Assembly (NCBI GenBank): GCA_015233395.1
Contig: JADFXV010000006.1
Span: 1 to 64,000, forward strand
From: Desulfovibrionaceae bacterium
Lineage (GTDB): Bacteria; Desulfobacterota; Desulfovibrionia; Desulfovibrionales; Desulfovibrionaceae
Direction of reading: 5' to 3'
DNA: 64,000 nt
Shown: piece after piece, positions 46,386-54,481 of the stretch
Layout: each line of letters begins with the position of its first letter
Numbering within the stretch: the stretch's first letter is position 1
The notes under the pieces: model-generated
What the model was told of the DNA's origin: nothing
The model's input: only the letters and a program-made list of their open reading frames with translations
The model's database searches: none
Made by a program: the position numbers and the translations under genes

Positions 46386-48020
46386 ATGACCAAACATCCG
46401 CTCTCCCTTGTCCTGATCGCCGCGTGCCTGCTCCTGGCCGCCGCAGGTTGCCAGACGACCGCCAAGAAGCCGCCGGCGCCGGCGCCGGCGGCCGACTACG
46501 CCAAGATGCCAGCCGAGGAGCTCGAAAAGACGGGCGACGGCCTGGTCGCGCGCCAGGGCCAGGCCGAAGAGGCGATCGCGATGTACGCCCGGGCTCTGGC
46601 CAAAGGCGGCGACCCGGCCCGGCTCAAGTACAAGCAGGGTTTCGTCCTGCTGCGCGAAGGCCAGTGGACGCTCGCCGCCGAGCGCTTCGAGGAAGCGCTC
46701 GCGCTCGCGCCGCAGGACGTCCAGATCTTGCAGGGGTCGGCCTACGCGGCCTTCAGGCTGGGCGATTACGCAAAGGCCGAGAGCCGGCTGTCGCGGGCGG
46801 TGGCCGTCCGGCCGGACCTGCCCGGGGCGCATAACCTGCTCGGCATCACGCACAATTACTTGAAACGCCCGGAACTGGCCGCAGCCGACTTCAAGGCGGC
46901 CATCGCCCTTTCCGGGCCGAGCCCGGACCTGCAAAACAACCTGGGCATCGCCTATTTCATGCAGCGCGACTACGCCCACGCCGAGGAGTCCTTCCGCCAG
47001 GCCCTGGCCACGGGGCCAAACCCCAAGGCCGCGAACAATCTGGGCCTGGCCCTGTGCGGGCAGAAGAAATTCGACGCGGCCTTCGAGGCCTTCAAGAGGG
47101 CCGGAGGAGAAGCGGCGGCCCACAACAACATCGGCGTGTGCTACGCCGATGCGGGGTTAAAAGACAAGGCAGTTGAATCATTCAATAAAGCCGTGGAACT
47201 CAGTCCCAAGTACTACGCGGCCGCCGAGCGCAACCTGAACCAGGCCGGGGGCCGCGACACGGCCCTTGAAACCATGGCCATGCAGGCGTTTCCGGCCGGA
47301 GAGATCGCCGCGCCGGAAAAGCCCGCGCAACGCCCGATCGTCGAAGGCCAGTCCCCAAAGGCCGCCAAGGACGAGGCGCCGGCCGATTCCGGGATTTCGC
47401 CGCCCGAGGCCGCAAAACCGCGCGACTGGCCCGAGCACGCGCCGCTTCGGGCCAAAGCCCAGGACCAAAGCGCCGCCGCGACACGGCCCGCCGCCCAGGC
47501 CGCCGAGGCAGCCCCGCGGCAGGAGCAGGCGCCGGATGCGGCCGAGGCCGGGCAAAGCAGGCAAACGCCCTCTCCGGATACGGTCGGTCAGGTCGCCGCT
47601 TCGGCCGCCGATTCGGCCAAGCAAACGCCGCCCGCCGATCCTAAGGCGGCCGCGCAACCCGAAGCCCAAAGCGCGCCCGAAACTTTGGCCGCGTCATCCA
47701 AGGGAGGCCGGGTGGTGAACATCGCGGCGGTCGAGAGTCCGGCCGGGTACCGCGTGTATATCACCACCAGCGCGCCGGTTCAGAAGGCCCAGGTGTTTTC
47801 CAAGAAGTCCCCGCCGGCCGTGGGCATCGACCTCTACGGCCCTTGGACCGCACCGGCCCAGACCGCGCTTCCCGGCGGCGAGGGGTTCGCGGACAAGGTG
47901 CGCATCGGGACGCATCCCGACAAGCTGCGCGTGATGATCGACCTGAAAAACGACCAGATCCCGCGCAAGGCGACCATGGAGACTCTCAAAAACGGGGTCG
48001 TCATCATCGTGGGGAAATAA
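46386..48020 (+). CDS. tadD: TadD-like TPR lipoprotein with C-terminal AMIN domain
   Basis: This 544-residue lipoprotein has lipobox LAAAGC (C22). About six TPR repeats at about 40-285 follow (GDYAKAESRLSRAVAVRPDLPGAHNLLGI). A 140-residue Ala/Pro/Gln-rich linker leads to a C-terminal AMIN-like domain at about 440-540 (AGYRVYITTSAPVQKAQVF ... KLRVMIDLKNDQIPRKATME). Ordinary TadD ends after the TPRs. AMIN domains bind peptidoglycan in PilQ and amidases, so this version may tie secretin assembly to the cell wall. The kinase gene follows 3 bp after its stop. Confidence 0.88.
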   Translation: MTKHPLSLVLIAACLLLAAAGCQTTAKKPPAPAPAADYAKMPAEELEKTGDGLVARQGQAEEAIAMYARALAKGGDPARLKYKQGFVLLREGQWTLAAERFEEALALAPQDVQILQGSAYAAFRLGDYAKAESRLSRAVAVRPDLPGAHNLLGITHNYLKRPELAAADFKAAIALSGPSPDLQNNLGIAYFMQRDYAHAEESFRQALATGPNPKAANNLGLALCGQKKFDAAFEAFKRAGGEAAAHNNIGVCYADAGLKDKAVESFNKAVELSPKYYAAAERNLNQAGGRDTALETMAMQAFPAGEIAAPEKPAQRPIVEGQSPKAAKDEAPADSGISPPEAAKPRDWPEHAPLRAKAQDQSAAATRPAAQAAEAAPRQEQAPDAAEAGQSRQTPSPDTVGQVAASAADSAKQTPPADPKAAAQPEAQSAPETLAASSKGGRVVNIAAVESPAGYRVYITTSAPVQKAQVFSKKSPPAVGIDLYGPWTAPAQTALPGGEGFADKVRIGTHPDKLRVMIDLKNDQIPRKATMETLKNGVVIIVGK

Positions 48021-48023
48021 CCG

Positions 48024-49385
48024 GTGACCGGCCAAACCAGCCATCCGCCCCCATCGAGGGGGTCCGGGGGGGATCATCCCCCCCGGCGGGGGTCCGGGGC
48101 GCGAGCCCTGGCCAAGTCCGGGGCGCGAGCCCTGGCCAAGTCCGGGGCGCGAGCCCCGGCAAAGTCCGGGGCCCAGCCCCGGCGCAAAGGGACGTTTCTG
48201 TCCTTGCGGCTGCGTATCCCCTTGATATTATTTTTCTCCCTGGCCGGATTTTCGCTTGTTTATTATTTGTTCATTCAGCGCGGCATCGCCGCGCATTTCA
48301 CCCGGCCAGGCGACGAGAGCGCGGCGCTTCATTTCGGTTTTGCTTCGGTTGTGGCCGCAGGCAGTTTTATTTTGCTGGTCTTATGGCTCATTTTGGAGTT
48401 ATCCCTGGTGAGGCCGCTGTCGGCTTTGACCCGCCGGATCGAGGGCATCCGCCGCGACCGGGATTTGTCGCAGCGTCTCGCCGTGGCCTCGCCGGACGAG
48501 CTTTCGGTCCTGGCCCAGGCCTTCAATGAGATGATGATCGAGCTCGAACAGGCGCGAAGCGAGGTCCGCGACCAGTCGTTTCGGCTGGGTATGGCCGAAA
48601 TGGCCTCGGGAGTTTTGCACAACGTGCGCAATGCGCTCACCCCGTTCACCGGACATTTGCAGCTGGCCAGGCAGACCTTGGAGGCGGCGGCGCTCGAAGA
48701 TCTGCGCCGGGCGGCGCTGGAATTGGCCGCGGGCTCCGGGGACGAGGCGCGCCGCGCCGAGCTGGCCGAATTTGTGCGTCTGGCCGTGGACGACACCGCC
48801 GAGCGGCTGCAAACGGCGACGCAAAAGCTCGAAAAGCTCGCTCAGGTGGTCAAAAAAATCGAAACGATCCTGGTCGAGCGCGGCCGCACCCGGCCCAGGC
48901 GCCAGCAGGACGAGGCGATCGATCTCGGCCGGGCCGTCCGGGAAGGACTGACGCTTGTGCCGGAAGGGCATCTGGAAAACATGAACATCGTCGTCGATCC
49001 AAGCGTCGAAGCCGCGCCCGCCGTTCGCGGCAACGCGGTGATATTGCAGCAGGTGGTCGCCAATCTGGTGTGCAACGCGGCCGAAGCCTCGGCCAGGGCG
49101 AAGCGCGCCGGGACCAGGCTCACGATTGCGTCCAAAAGCCTTTCCACCGAGGCCGGGCCCATGGTGGAGACCGTTTTCGCCGACAACGGCCCGGGGTTTA
49201 AGCCAGGCCAGGCCGAGGGCGTTTTTTCGCGGGGCTCCTCCTCCAAGCCGGTCGCCTCGGGGCTTGGGCTGCATTGGTGCGCCAACGCGATTACGGCCAT
49301 GGGCGGCCGGATGAGCGCCGCAAGCTTCGGCGCGGACCAGGGCGCGGCGGTCGGGGTGATTTTGGCCGCCTGGAGCGATACATGA
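48024..49385 (+). CDS. membrane sensor histidine kinase, tad-linked
   Basis: This 453-residue protein has two helices (about 65-85 and 105-127) around a short periplasmic loop of only about 20 residues. HAMP (LSLVRPLSALTRRIEGI), a DHp with H199 in VLHNVRNALTPF and a HATPase domain (VVANLVCNAAEASA, ADNGPGF) follow. The first 55 residues are unusual, translating a 24-bp DNA tandem repeat as GARALAKS three times, and may come from an intergenic repeat read in frame. A later start (TTG within FLSLRLRIPL) is possible. The gene is joined to tadD by 3 bp and to the next kinase by ATGA overlap. Confidence 0.85.
   Translation: MTGQTSHPPPSRGSGGDHPPRRGSGARALAKSGARALAKSGARAPAKSGAQPRRKGTFLSLRLRIPLILFFSLAGFSLVYYLFIQRGIAAHFTRPGDESAALHFGFASVVAAGSFILLVLWLILELSLVRPLSALTRRIEGIRRDRDLSQRLAVASPDELSVLAQAFNEMMIELEQARSEVRDQSFRLGMAEMASGVLHNVRNALTPFTGHLQLARQTLEAAALEDLRRAALELAAGSGDEARRAELAEFVRLAVDDTAERLQTATQKLEKLAQVVKKIETILVERGRTRPRRQQDEAIDLGRAVREGLTLVPEGHLENMNIVVDPSVEAAPAVRGNAVILQQVVANLVCNAAEASARAKRAGTRLTIASKSLSTEAGPMVETVFADNGPGFKPGQAEGVFSRGSSSKPVASGLGLHWCANAITAMGGRMSAASFGADQGAAVGVILAAWSDT
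48058..48190. repeat. GC-rich tandem repeat in kinase N-terminus
   Basis: The core GGGGTCCGGGG(C) is followed by 24-bp units of the type CCGGGGCGCGAGCCCTGGCC plus AAGT, three to four times with small changes, inside the first codons of the kinase gene. The same word types (GGGGTCCGGGG and CCCCGGACCCCC) recur in the end-of-window repeat at 63940-64000, suggesting a dispersed intergenic family. Confidence 0.7.
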
Positions 49386-51523
49386 CCCCGGACGCCATCC
49401 TGGACATGCCGGGGGAACCCTTTCGCCTGTTGATCGCCGACGACGAGAGCGCGATCCTGGAGCTTTTTTCCGAGATCCTGGCGAGCGAGCCCCAAGGCAG
49501 GTCGCCCAAGCTCTCCGAACTCTCCTCGTCTCTTTTCGGCTCGCCCTCGGACCAAGGCGCGCCGGGCCGGTTCGAGCTGACCCTGGCCGCCCGGGGCGAA
49601 ACCGCCGTGGCCGAAGTCAAGCGGGCTTTGGACGAAAACCGTCCGTTCGCGGTCGCCTTTCTCGACGTGCGCATGCCGCCCGGCATGGGCGGAGTCGAGG
49701 CGGCCGAGCGCATCCGGACCATGGATCCGATGGTGCAGATCGTGTGCATCACCGCCTATTCCGACGTCGATCCGCGAGAGATCTCGGCCCGCATCCCGCC
49801 GCCGGACAAATTGCTCTATTTGCAAAAGCCGTTCGATCCGCAGGAAATCATCCAGCTGGCCTGGTCTCTGGCGGCCAAGTGGAAAGCCGAACGCGACTAT
49901 ATCGCCCTGCGCCAACGCCTGGAATCGCTCGTCGAGGAGCGCACCTCCGAACTGGCCCGGGCCAACGCCCAACTGACCCGGGAAATCAAGGCGCGGGCAA
50001 AGGTGGCCAAGCTCGTCGCCTCGGCCAAGGCCGAGTGGGAGAGCACCTTCGATTCCGTCCAGGACCTCATTTTGATCCTCTCGCGCGACAACCGGGTCAA
50101 GCGGCTGAACATGGCCATGGCCAACCGCCTTGGCCTGTCGCCGAGGCTCGTGGCGGGCAAGCCCCTTGGCGAGGTGCTCAAGCCCGACCTCCATCCTGGC
50201 CCCTATTACCGCGATCTCCTGGAGATGTGCGACGGCGCCTTCCACACCAAGGAATTGTCCATCCCCGGCCTTCGGGGCGAATTTCTGGTCACTGCCTCGC
50301 CCATGCACGACGCGGCCGGGGCGCTCGAACAGACCGTCCTGGTGGCCCACGACGTGACCCAGCGCAAGGGTCTGGAAGCCCGCCTGCGCCAATCCCAGAA
50401 GATGGAGGCCATCGGCACCCTGGCCGGAGGCATCGCCCACGATTTCAACAACATCCTGGGCATCATCATGGGTTTCGCCGAGATGGCCATGGACGCGTCC
50501 AAGGACGACGCGACCATGTCGCGGCGGGTGAACCATATCCTGGACGCCTGCCAAAGGGCGCGCGACCTGATCTTCCAGATCCTGACCTTCAGCCGCCAGT
50601 CCAGCGAAGAGGTCAGCCCCCTGCGCGTCGGGCCGCTGATCGCCGAAACCATGAAGCTGCTCGCGGCCACCCTGCCCAAAAACATCGCCATCGAGGAGCG
50701 CATCGACCCGGGCGATGACTGGGTGCGGGCCGACCCGACCCAGATCCAGCAGATCCTCATGAATCTGTGCGCCAACGCGGCCCACGCCATGCGCGAGAAA
50801 GGCGGCTCGCTTTTTGTCGGGCTTGAGACCCTGGAACTGGGCGCGGCCGAGGCCCAAGCCCTGCCCGGGCTCTCCCCGGGACGGCACGCGCGCCTGACCG
50901 TGCGCGACACCGGCCACGGCATGAAGCCCGAGATCCTCGACCGCATCTTCGATCCCTTTTTCACCACCAAAAATCCCGGCGTGGGCACGGGCATGGGACT
51001 GTCGGTGGTGCACGGCATCGTCCAGAAATACGGCGGCGCGGTGAACGTCGCCAGCCGCCCGGACGCGGGCTCGACCTTCGAGATCTATTTGCCGCTGGAG
51101 ACGCCGGGGAAGGCGGCCGGGACGCTCCCGGCCAGGCCGGATTCCCCGCCCTCGGGACAGGGCCGCGTCCTGGCCGTGGACGACGAAAAAACCCTGCTGG
51201 AGATGACCCGGGACATGCTGACCAGCCTCGGCTACACGGTCACGGCCGTCTCCTCGCCCGCCGAGGCTCTCAAACTGTTTGCGGCCAATCCGGCCGCCTT
51301 CGACGCGGTGCTCACCGACCAGACCATGCCGGGCATGAGCGGGGCCGAACTGGCCCGGGAAATGCTCGCCCTGCGCCCGGAGATCCCGATCGTCATGAGC
51401 ACCGGATATTCCGAGACCATCAACCCGGAAAAGGCCGCCGGCCTGGGCATCCGGGAATACCTGCTCAAGCCGGTCTTAAAGCGCGCCTTGGCCGAGGCCA
51501 TGGCCAGGGCCCTGACCTCCTGA
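49382..51523 (+). CDS. hybrid histidine kinase, REC-PAS-HK-REC, tad-linked
   Basis: This 713-residue soluble protein has an N-terminal receiver with D95 (AFLDVRMPPGMGG). A coiled coil at about 175-225 is followed by PAS at about 215-330. The DHp has H353 in IAHDFNNILGIIMGF, and the HATPase domain includes QILMNLCANAAHAM and GTGMGLSVVHGIV. A C-terminal receiver has D646 (VLTDQTMPGMSG). It starts by ATGA overlap with the preceding kinase. Together they form a phosphorelay-like pair, and the nearest DNA-binding receiver is the sigma-54 activator at 53070, so they likely control the pilus genes. Confidence 0.92.
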   Translation: MTPDAILDMPGEPFRLLIADDESAILELFSEILASEPQGRSPKLSELSSSLFGSPSDQGAPGRFELTLAARGETAVAEVKRALDENRPFAVAFLDVRMPPGMGGVEAAERIRTMDPMVQIVCITAYSDVDPREISARIPPPDKLLYLQKPFDPQEIIQLAWSLAAKWKAERDYIALRQRLESLVEERTSELARANAQLTREIKARAKVAKLVASAKAEWESTFDSVQDLILILSRDNRVKRLNMAMANRLGLSPRLVAGKPLGEVLKPDLHPGPYYRDLLEMCDGAFHTKELSIPGLRGEFLVTASPMHDAAGALEQTVLVAHDVTQRKGLEARLRQSQKMEAIGTLAGGIAHDFNNILGIIMGFAEMAMDASKDDATMSRRVNHILDACQRARDLIFQILTFSRQSSEEVSPLRVGPLIAETMKLLAATLPKNIAIEERIDPGDDWVRADPTQIQQILMNLCANAAHAMREKGGSLFVGLETLELGAAEAQALPGLSPGRHARLTVRDTGHGMKPEILDRIFDPFFTTKNPGVGTGMGLSVVHGIVQKYGGAVNVASRPDAGSTFEIYLPLETPGKAAGTLPARPDSPPSGQGRVLAVDDEKTLLEMTRDMLTSLGYTVTAVSSPAEALKLFAANPAAFDAVLTDQTMPGMSGAELAREMLALRPEIPIVMSTGYSETINPEKAAGLGIREYLLKPVLKRALAEAMARALTS

Positions 51524-51623
51524 CGCCGTTCGCGCCTCGCCGCGAGGGCGACCGCGGCCCGTTCCGCGATTCCCCAGCATTGCTGGGACTTGCAAAACAG
51601 TGGTTTTCCGACGCCTCCGGCGG

Positions 51624-51644
51624 CCAAAGGGCCGCGCCCTTTGG
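51624..51644. terminator. hairpin between convergent tad operons
   Basis: A perfect 9-bp stem has CCAAAGGGC and GCCCTTTGG around CGC, between the last kinase gene and the convergent tadV gene. A second small palindrome (CCCAGC / GCTGGG) lies near 51573-51587. T-runs follow only after a gap, so efficiency is uncertain. Confidence 0.5.
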
Positions 51645-51653
51645 AATCCCACA

Positions 51654-51684
51654 AAAGAAATTTTTCCGCTCCCGTTAAAACCGG
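51654..51684. repeat. GGGAGC inverted repeat, partial copy 5
   Basis: AAATTTTTCCGCTCCCGTTAA matches the right half of the family, with no left GGGAGC arm. The tadV stop codon lies inside it. Confidence 0.45.
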
Positions 51685-52160
51685 ATGAACTCCTTGCCGG
51701 CCAGGTTCCAGATCATGGCCGCCACGGCGCCGGCGGCGATGGCCAGGCCGTAGCACATCCTGCCGTCGGCCGCCGCGTCCTTGGAGCCGTACCCGCGGAT
51801 CAGGTAGTAGAAGCCCTGCGCGCCGCCGGCCAGGCAGGTGAAGAGGAAGGCGGTGAGCGCTCCGGACACGCCCAGGGCCGCGCCGACCACGCCCAGCAGT
51901 TTCACGTCGCCGGCGCCCATCTTGCCCAAGGCGTAGGGCGCGATCAGCAGGCTCATGCCGGCGGCCAGGCCGAGGGCCGAGGCGTAAAACCCCGGCAGGC
52001 CGCCAAGCGCCGTGTGGAAGGCGATCAGCGTCAGAATGGTCGGATAGGTGATTTTATTGGGGATGCGCCGGGTTCGCGCGTCGCTGACCGCGCAGGCCAG
52101 GCACACGATGGCAAGCCAGGCGTAGAGCAGGTATTTGGCCCAGGGGGCGAGGGTGGGCAT
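51675..52160 (-). CDS. tadV: TadV/CpaA prepilin peptidase
   Basis: This 161-residue membrane protease has about five helices. Catalytic D27 is in SDARTRRIPNKITYP and D85 in GAGDVKLLG, the standard A24 pair without a methylase domain. It processes Flp prepilins and TadE-type pseudopilins. It lies 200 bp behind the two flp genes on the same strand, across a long hairpin, so it is probably expressed less than the pilins. Confidence 0.9.
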   Translation of the reverse strand: MPTLAPWAKYLLYAWLAIVCLACAVSDARTRRIPNKITYPTILTLIAFHTALGGLPGFYASALGLAAGMSLLIAPYALGKMGAGDVKLLGVVGAALGVSGALTAFLFTCLAGGAQGFYYLIRGYGSKDAAADGRMCYGLAIAAGAVAAMIWNLAGKEFIRF

Positions 52161-52294
52161 AACGGGCGTCCTTGAGCTCGGGATGGGGCGCGGCCCTGCG
52201 GCCGCTTCGTTTGTTGCGGGAGATTGTGGAATTTTTAGGCGGTTTTGCCAAGAGGCGCGGCGGCTTGGCGGCCCCTTTTTTTTCGAGGCGGGGG

Positions 52295-52336
52295 CCGGAG
52301 GAGAAGCCGGCGCTTGGGCGCGGGATTCTCCTCCGG
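52295..52336 (-). terminator. long hairpin between flp pilins and tadV
   Basis: A perfect 11-bp stem has CCGGAGGAGAA (52295-52305) and TTCTCCTCCGG (52326-52336) with a 20-nt loop, 25 bp past the stop of the second flp gene. There is no adjacent U-tract. It could be an attenuating or RNA-stabilising structure that raises pilin output relative to tadV. Confidence 0.4.
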
Positions 52337-52360
52337 GCTCCCCGATTGGGAGGGCTTGGG

Positions 52361-52516
52361 TTAGATCTTGTTGGCGACGTTGTTGAAGATCGCCGTGAGA
52401 TTGGTGCCGAGCAGCGTCACCGCGGTGATGATCACGGCGGCGATCAGAGCGGCCAGCAGACCGTATTCAACCGCAGCGGCCCCTTCTTCGTCCCTGAAAA
52501 AATTCATGATGTTCAT
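52361..52516 (-). CDS. flp: Flp-type major pilin, copy B
   Basis: This 51-residue prepilin reads MNIMNFFRDEEG | AAAVEYGLLAALIAA. It has a short hydrophilic leader, Gly before the cleavage point, Glu at +5 and Tyr at +6, the defining Flp motif, followed by a single hydrophobic helix and a polar tail ending NNVANKI. GGAG lies 8 nt upstream of the ATG at 52514-52516. It is nearly identical to the other copy, 37 bp upstream on the same strand, so the pair is a recent tandem duplication. Confidence 0.93.
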   Translation of the reverse strand: MNIMNFFRDEEGAAAVEYGLLAALIAAVIITAVTLLGTNLTAIFNNVANKI

Positions 52517-52553
52517 GGTCTTCTCCTTTTGATCCCTTGTGTCGTTGCCGTTG

Positions 52554-52712
52554 TCAGATGGTGTTGGCGACATTGTTGAAGATCGCCGTGAGGTTGGTGC
52601 CGAGCAGCGTCACTGCGGCGATGATCACGGCGGCGATCAAAGCGGCCAACAGTCCGTATTCAACCGCGGTGGCCCCTTCTTCGTCCCTGAAAAAATTCCC
52701 AATGTACAACAT
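52554..52712 (-). CDS. flp: Flp-type major pilin, copy A
   Basis: This 52-residue prepilin begins MLYIGNFFRDEEG | ATAVEYG and ends NNVANTI. It differs from copy B mainly in the leader and at four positions of the mature part (A to T, T to A, and the K to T near the end among them). GGAGG lies just before the ATG at 52710-52712. It is the first gene after the sigma-54 promoter at 52775-52792, about 55 bp from the predicted transcription start. Confidence 0.92.
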   Translation of the reverse strand: MLYIGNFFRDEEGATAVEYGLLAALIAAVIIAAVTLLGTNLTAIFNNVANTI

Positions 52713-52774
52713 GGCGTCCTCCAGTCCCGTTGATCTTATTTTTTATTGCTTTGCATCGCCGGGTAATTTCCATT

Positions 52775-52792
52775 GAGCAAGGCCCGTGCCAG
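52775..52792 (-). promoter_or_regulatory. sigma-54 promoter of the flp operon
   Basis: On the minus strand it reads CTGGCACGGGCCTTGCTC, a full match to the -24/-12 consensus TGGCAC-N5-TTGC. GG and GC are exactly 10 bases apart. It is the strongest promoter match in the window. Confidence 0.88.
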
Positions 52793-52990
52793 ACAGAGGC
52801 GAGCTGGGCCAAAGACTCGGACGGCAACATTAAAACTTACGATAACGGGATGTTATGACTTCAGTGGCCGAGGAGGATGGCGCGTGGCGGAGGCTTTTGC
52901 GGCGCTTGGCCGTCCGGGAATCAATTTTCAGTGGATGGGCGAGGCGGGACAGGATTGCGCAAGGCGCTGCAATTCCTCAATCAATCGAAT

Positions 52991-53003
52991 CCACACATCG
53001 TGG
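52991..53003. promoter_or_regulatory. activator site upstream of flp promoter
   Basis: CCACACATCGTGG has the form CCAC-N5-GTGG, extended to ATCCAC / GTGGAT. It is about 220 bp upstream of the sigma-54 promoter, a normal distance for enhancer binding. The same core recurs over the activator's own promoter. Confidence 0.5.
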
Positions 53004-53069
53004 ATCATTGCCGCAATTCCCCATAAAACATGGACCAGGATTCCGTACCGGAGGCCTGTCCAGGTCAGG

Positions 53070-54443
53070 TCAGGCGCCGGCCTGGCCAAGCCGGTGCTTC
53101 TGGATCTTGTTCCAGAGGTTCTTGGGCGAGACGCCAAGCAGCCTGGCCGCCTCGGTCTGCACCCCGGAGGCCTGGCGCAAGGCGTCGGCGATCATGGTGC
53201 GCTCAAAGGCGCGCAGGTTCTCGCGCAGCGTGCCGGTCCGGGGCGCGGACTCGCGGACTCCGGCTCGCGGCGAGTTCTCGAAAGCCTGGCGGATGTCGCT
53301 CTCGGTGAGCACGTCGCCGCGCGATGTGATGGCCGCGCGTTCGAGCACGTTGGCCAGTTGGCGGATATTGCCCGGCCAGTCGTAATCGAAAAGCAGGGCC
53401 ATGGCCTCGCGCGAAAGCCCGCGCAGATCCGTGCCGGTCTTGGGATTGATCTTCTCCAGAAAATGCGCCGCCAAGGCCGGCAGGTCTTCCTTGCGCTCGC
53501 GCAGCGGCGGCAGGTTCACTGTGGCGACGCTTAAGCGGTAGTACAGATCGGCGCGGAATTTCTTCTCTTCGATGAGTTTGGCCAATTCCTGGTTGGTGGC
53601 GGCGATGATGCGCACGTCGATGTCGATGGGCGCGCCGCCGCCCAGGCGTTCGATGACGCGCTGTTCAACGGCGCGCAGCAGCTTGGGTTGCAAGGACAAA
53701 GGCATGTCGCCGAGTTCGTCGAGCAGGATCGTGCCCTTGTGGGCCAGTTCGAACTTGCCCTTCTTCAGCGACACGGCCCCGGTATAGGCGCCCTTTTCGT
53801 GGCCGTAGAGCTCGCTTTCGAGCAGCGTCTCCGGGATGGCCGCGCAGTTGACCTTGATGAAGCGTTCAGCGGCCCGCTTGCTGTAGGCCTGGATGGCGTC
53901 GGCCACCACTTCCTTGCCCGTGCCCGATTCGCCGGTGATCAGCACGGTGGTGTCGAGCGCGGCCACGCGCTGCACCATCTCGATCAGACGCAGCATGGCC
54001 GGGCTTTGGCCGACGATCACCGGGACGCGGCCCGCGCCGGAAAGCGAATTCTTGAGCGCCGACAGCTCGGCGCGCAACGCGCGCCGCTCCAGGGCGCGGC
54101 GGATGACGATCTCCATCTCGTTCAAACTAAACGGCTTGGTGAAATAATCGTAGGCCCCGCGCCTGACCGCCTCCAAGGCCGAATCCCTGGTGGAGTGGGC
54201 GGTCATGACGATCACGTCCAGGGCGGGATCGGCCTGCTTGATCAGGGACAGGGCCTCAATCCCGGACATGCCCGGCAGCATCACGTCCGTGATCACCAGG
54301 TCGAAGAGCTCCTTCTTGAGCCGGGCCACCCCTTCCTCGGCCGAGCCCACGAGCGCGCCCTCGTAGCCCTTCTCATGCAGAGCCTCGGCCAGCATGGCCC
54401 GAAAGGCGGGATCGTCTTCAATCACCAGGATCTTCTCGGCCAC
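53070..54443 (-). CDS. NtrC-family sigma-54 response regulator
   Basis: This 457-residue activator has a receiver with D53 (LVITDVMLPGMSG), T81 and K103. The AAA+ domain has Walker A GESGTGKE at 171-178, the sigma-54 contact loop GAYTGA at 218-223 (Tyr for the usual Phe, seen in other family members) and Walker B TILLDELGD. A Fis-type helix-turn-helix lies at the C-terminus (QTEAARLLGVSPKNLWNKI). It lies directly upstream of the flp operon, and the two kinases of the tad operon are nearby. Its promoter is overlapped by the CCAC-N5-GTGG motif, predicting autorepression. Confidence 0.95.
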   Translation of the reverse strand: MAEKILVIEDDPAFRAMLAEALHEKGYEGALVGSAEEGVARLKKELFDLVITDVMLPGMSGIEALSLIKQADPALDVIVMTAHSTRDSALEAVRRGAYDYFTKPFSLNEMEIVIRRALERRALRAELSALKNSLSGAGRVPVIVGQSPAMLRLIEMVQRVAALDTTVLITGESGTGKEVVADAIQAYSKRAAERFIKVNCAAIPETLLESELYGHEKGAYTGAVSLKKGKFELAHKGTILLDELGDMPLSLQPKLLRAVEQRVIERLGGGAPIDIDVRIIAATNQELAKLIEEKKFRADLYYRLSVATVNLPPLRERKEDLPALAAHFLEKINPKTGTDLRGLSREAMALLFDYDWPGNIRQLANVLERAAITSRGDVLTESDIRQAFENSPRAGVRESAPRTGTLRENLRAFERTMIADALRQASGVQTEAARLLGVSPKNLWNKIQKHRLGQAGA

Positions 54444-54468
54444 GGCTCCCCCTTTTGTATGGTGCGGT

Positions 54469-54481
54469 CCACATTTTGTGG
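54469..54481. promoter_or_regulatory. operator over the activator gene promoter
   Basis: CCACATTTTGTGG (CCAC-N5-GTGG) overlaps the predicted -10 of the activator gene. It is the third occurrence of this core in the tad region. Confidence 0.5.

Larger units (their letters stand above)
52713..53069. other. 357-bp control region of the flp operon
   Basis: It contains the sigma-54 promoter (52775-52792) and the CCAC-N5-GTGG site (52991-53003) and lies between the activator gene and flp. A minus-strand open frame covers part of it (52928-53137) but has no ribosome site and is probably not a gene. Confidence 0.7.

Noticed and set aside
48058-48190. CRISPR-like array
   Set aside because: The 24-bp units are contiguous with no unique spacers and sit in frame in a kinase gene.
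52928-53137. Minus-strand frame ahead of the flp promoter (VLWGIAAMIHDVWIRLIEEL segment)
   Set aside because: Its start lies inside the activator gene, there is no ribosome site, and it covers the predicted activator-binding region.
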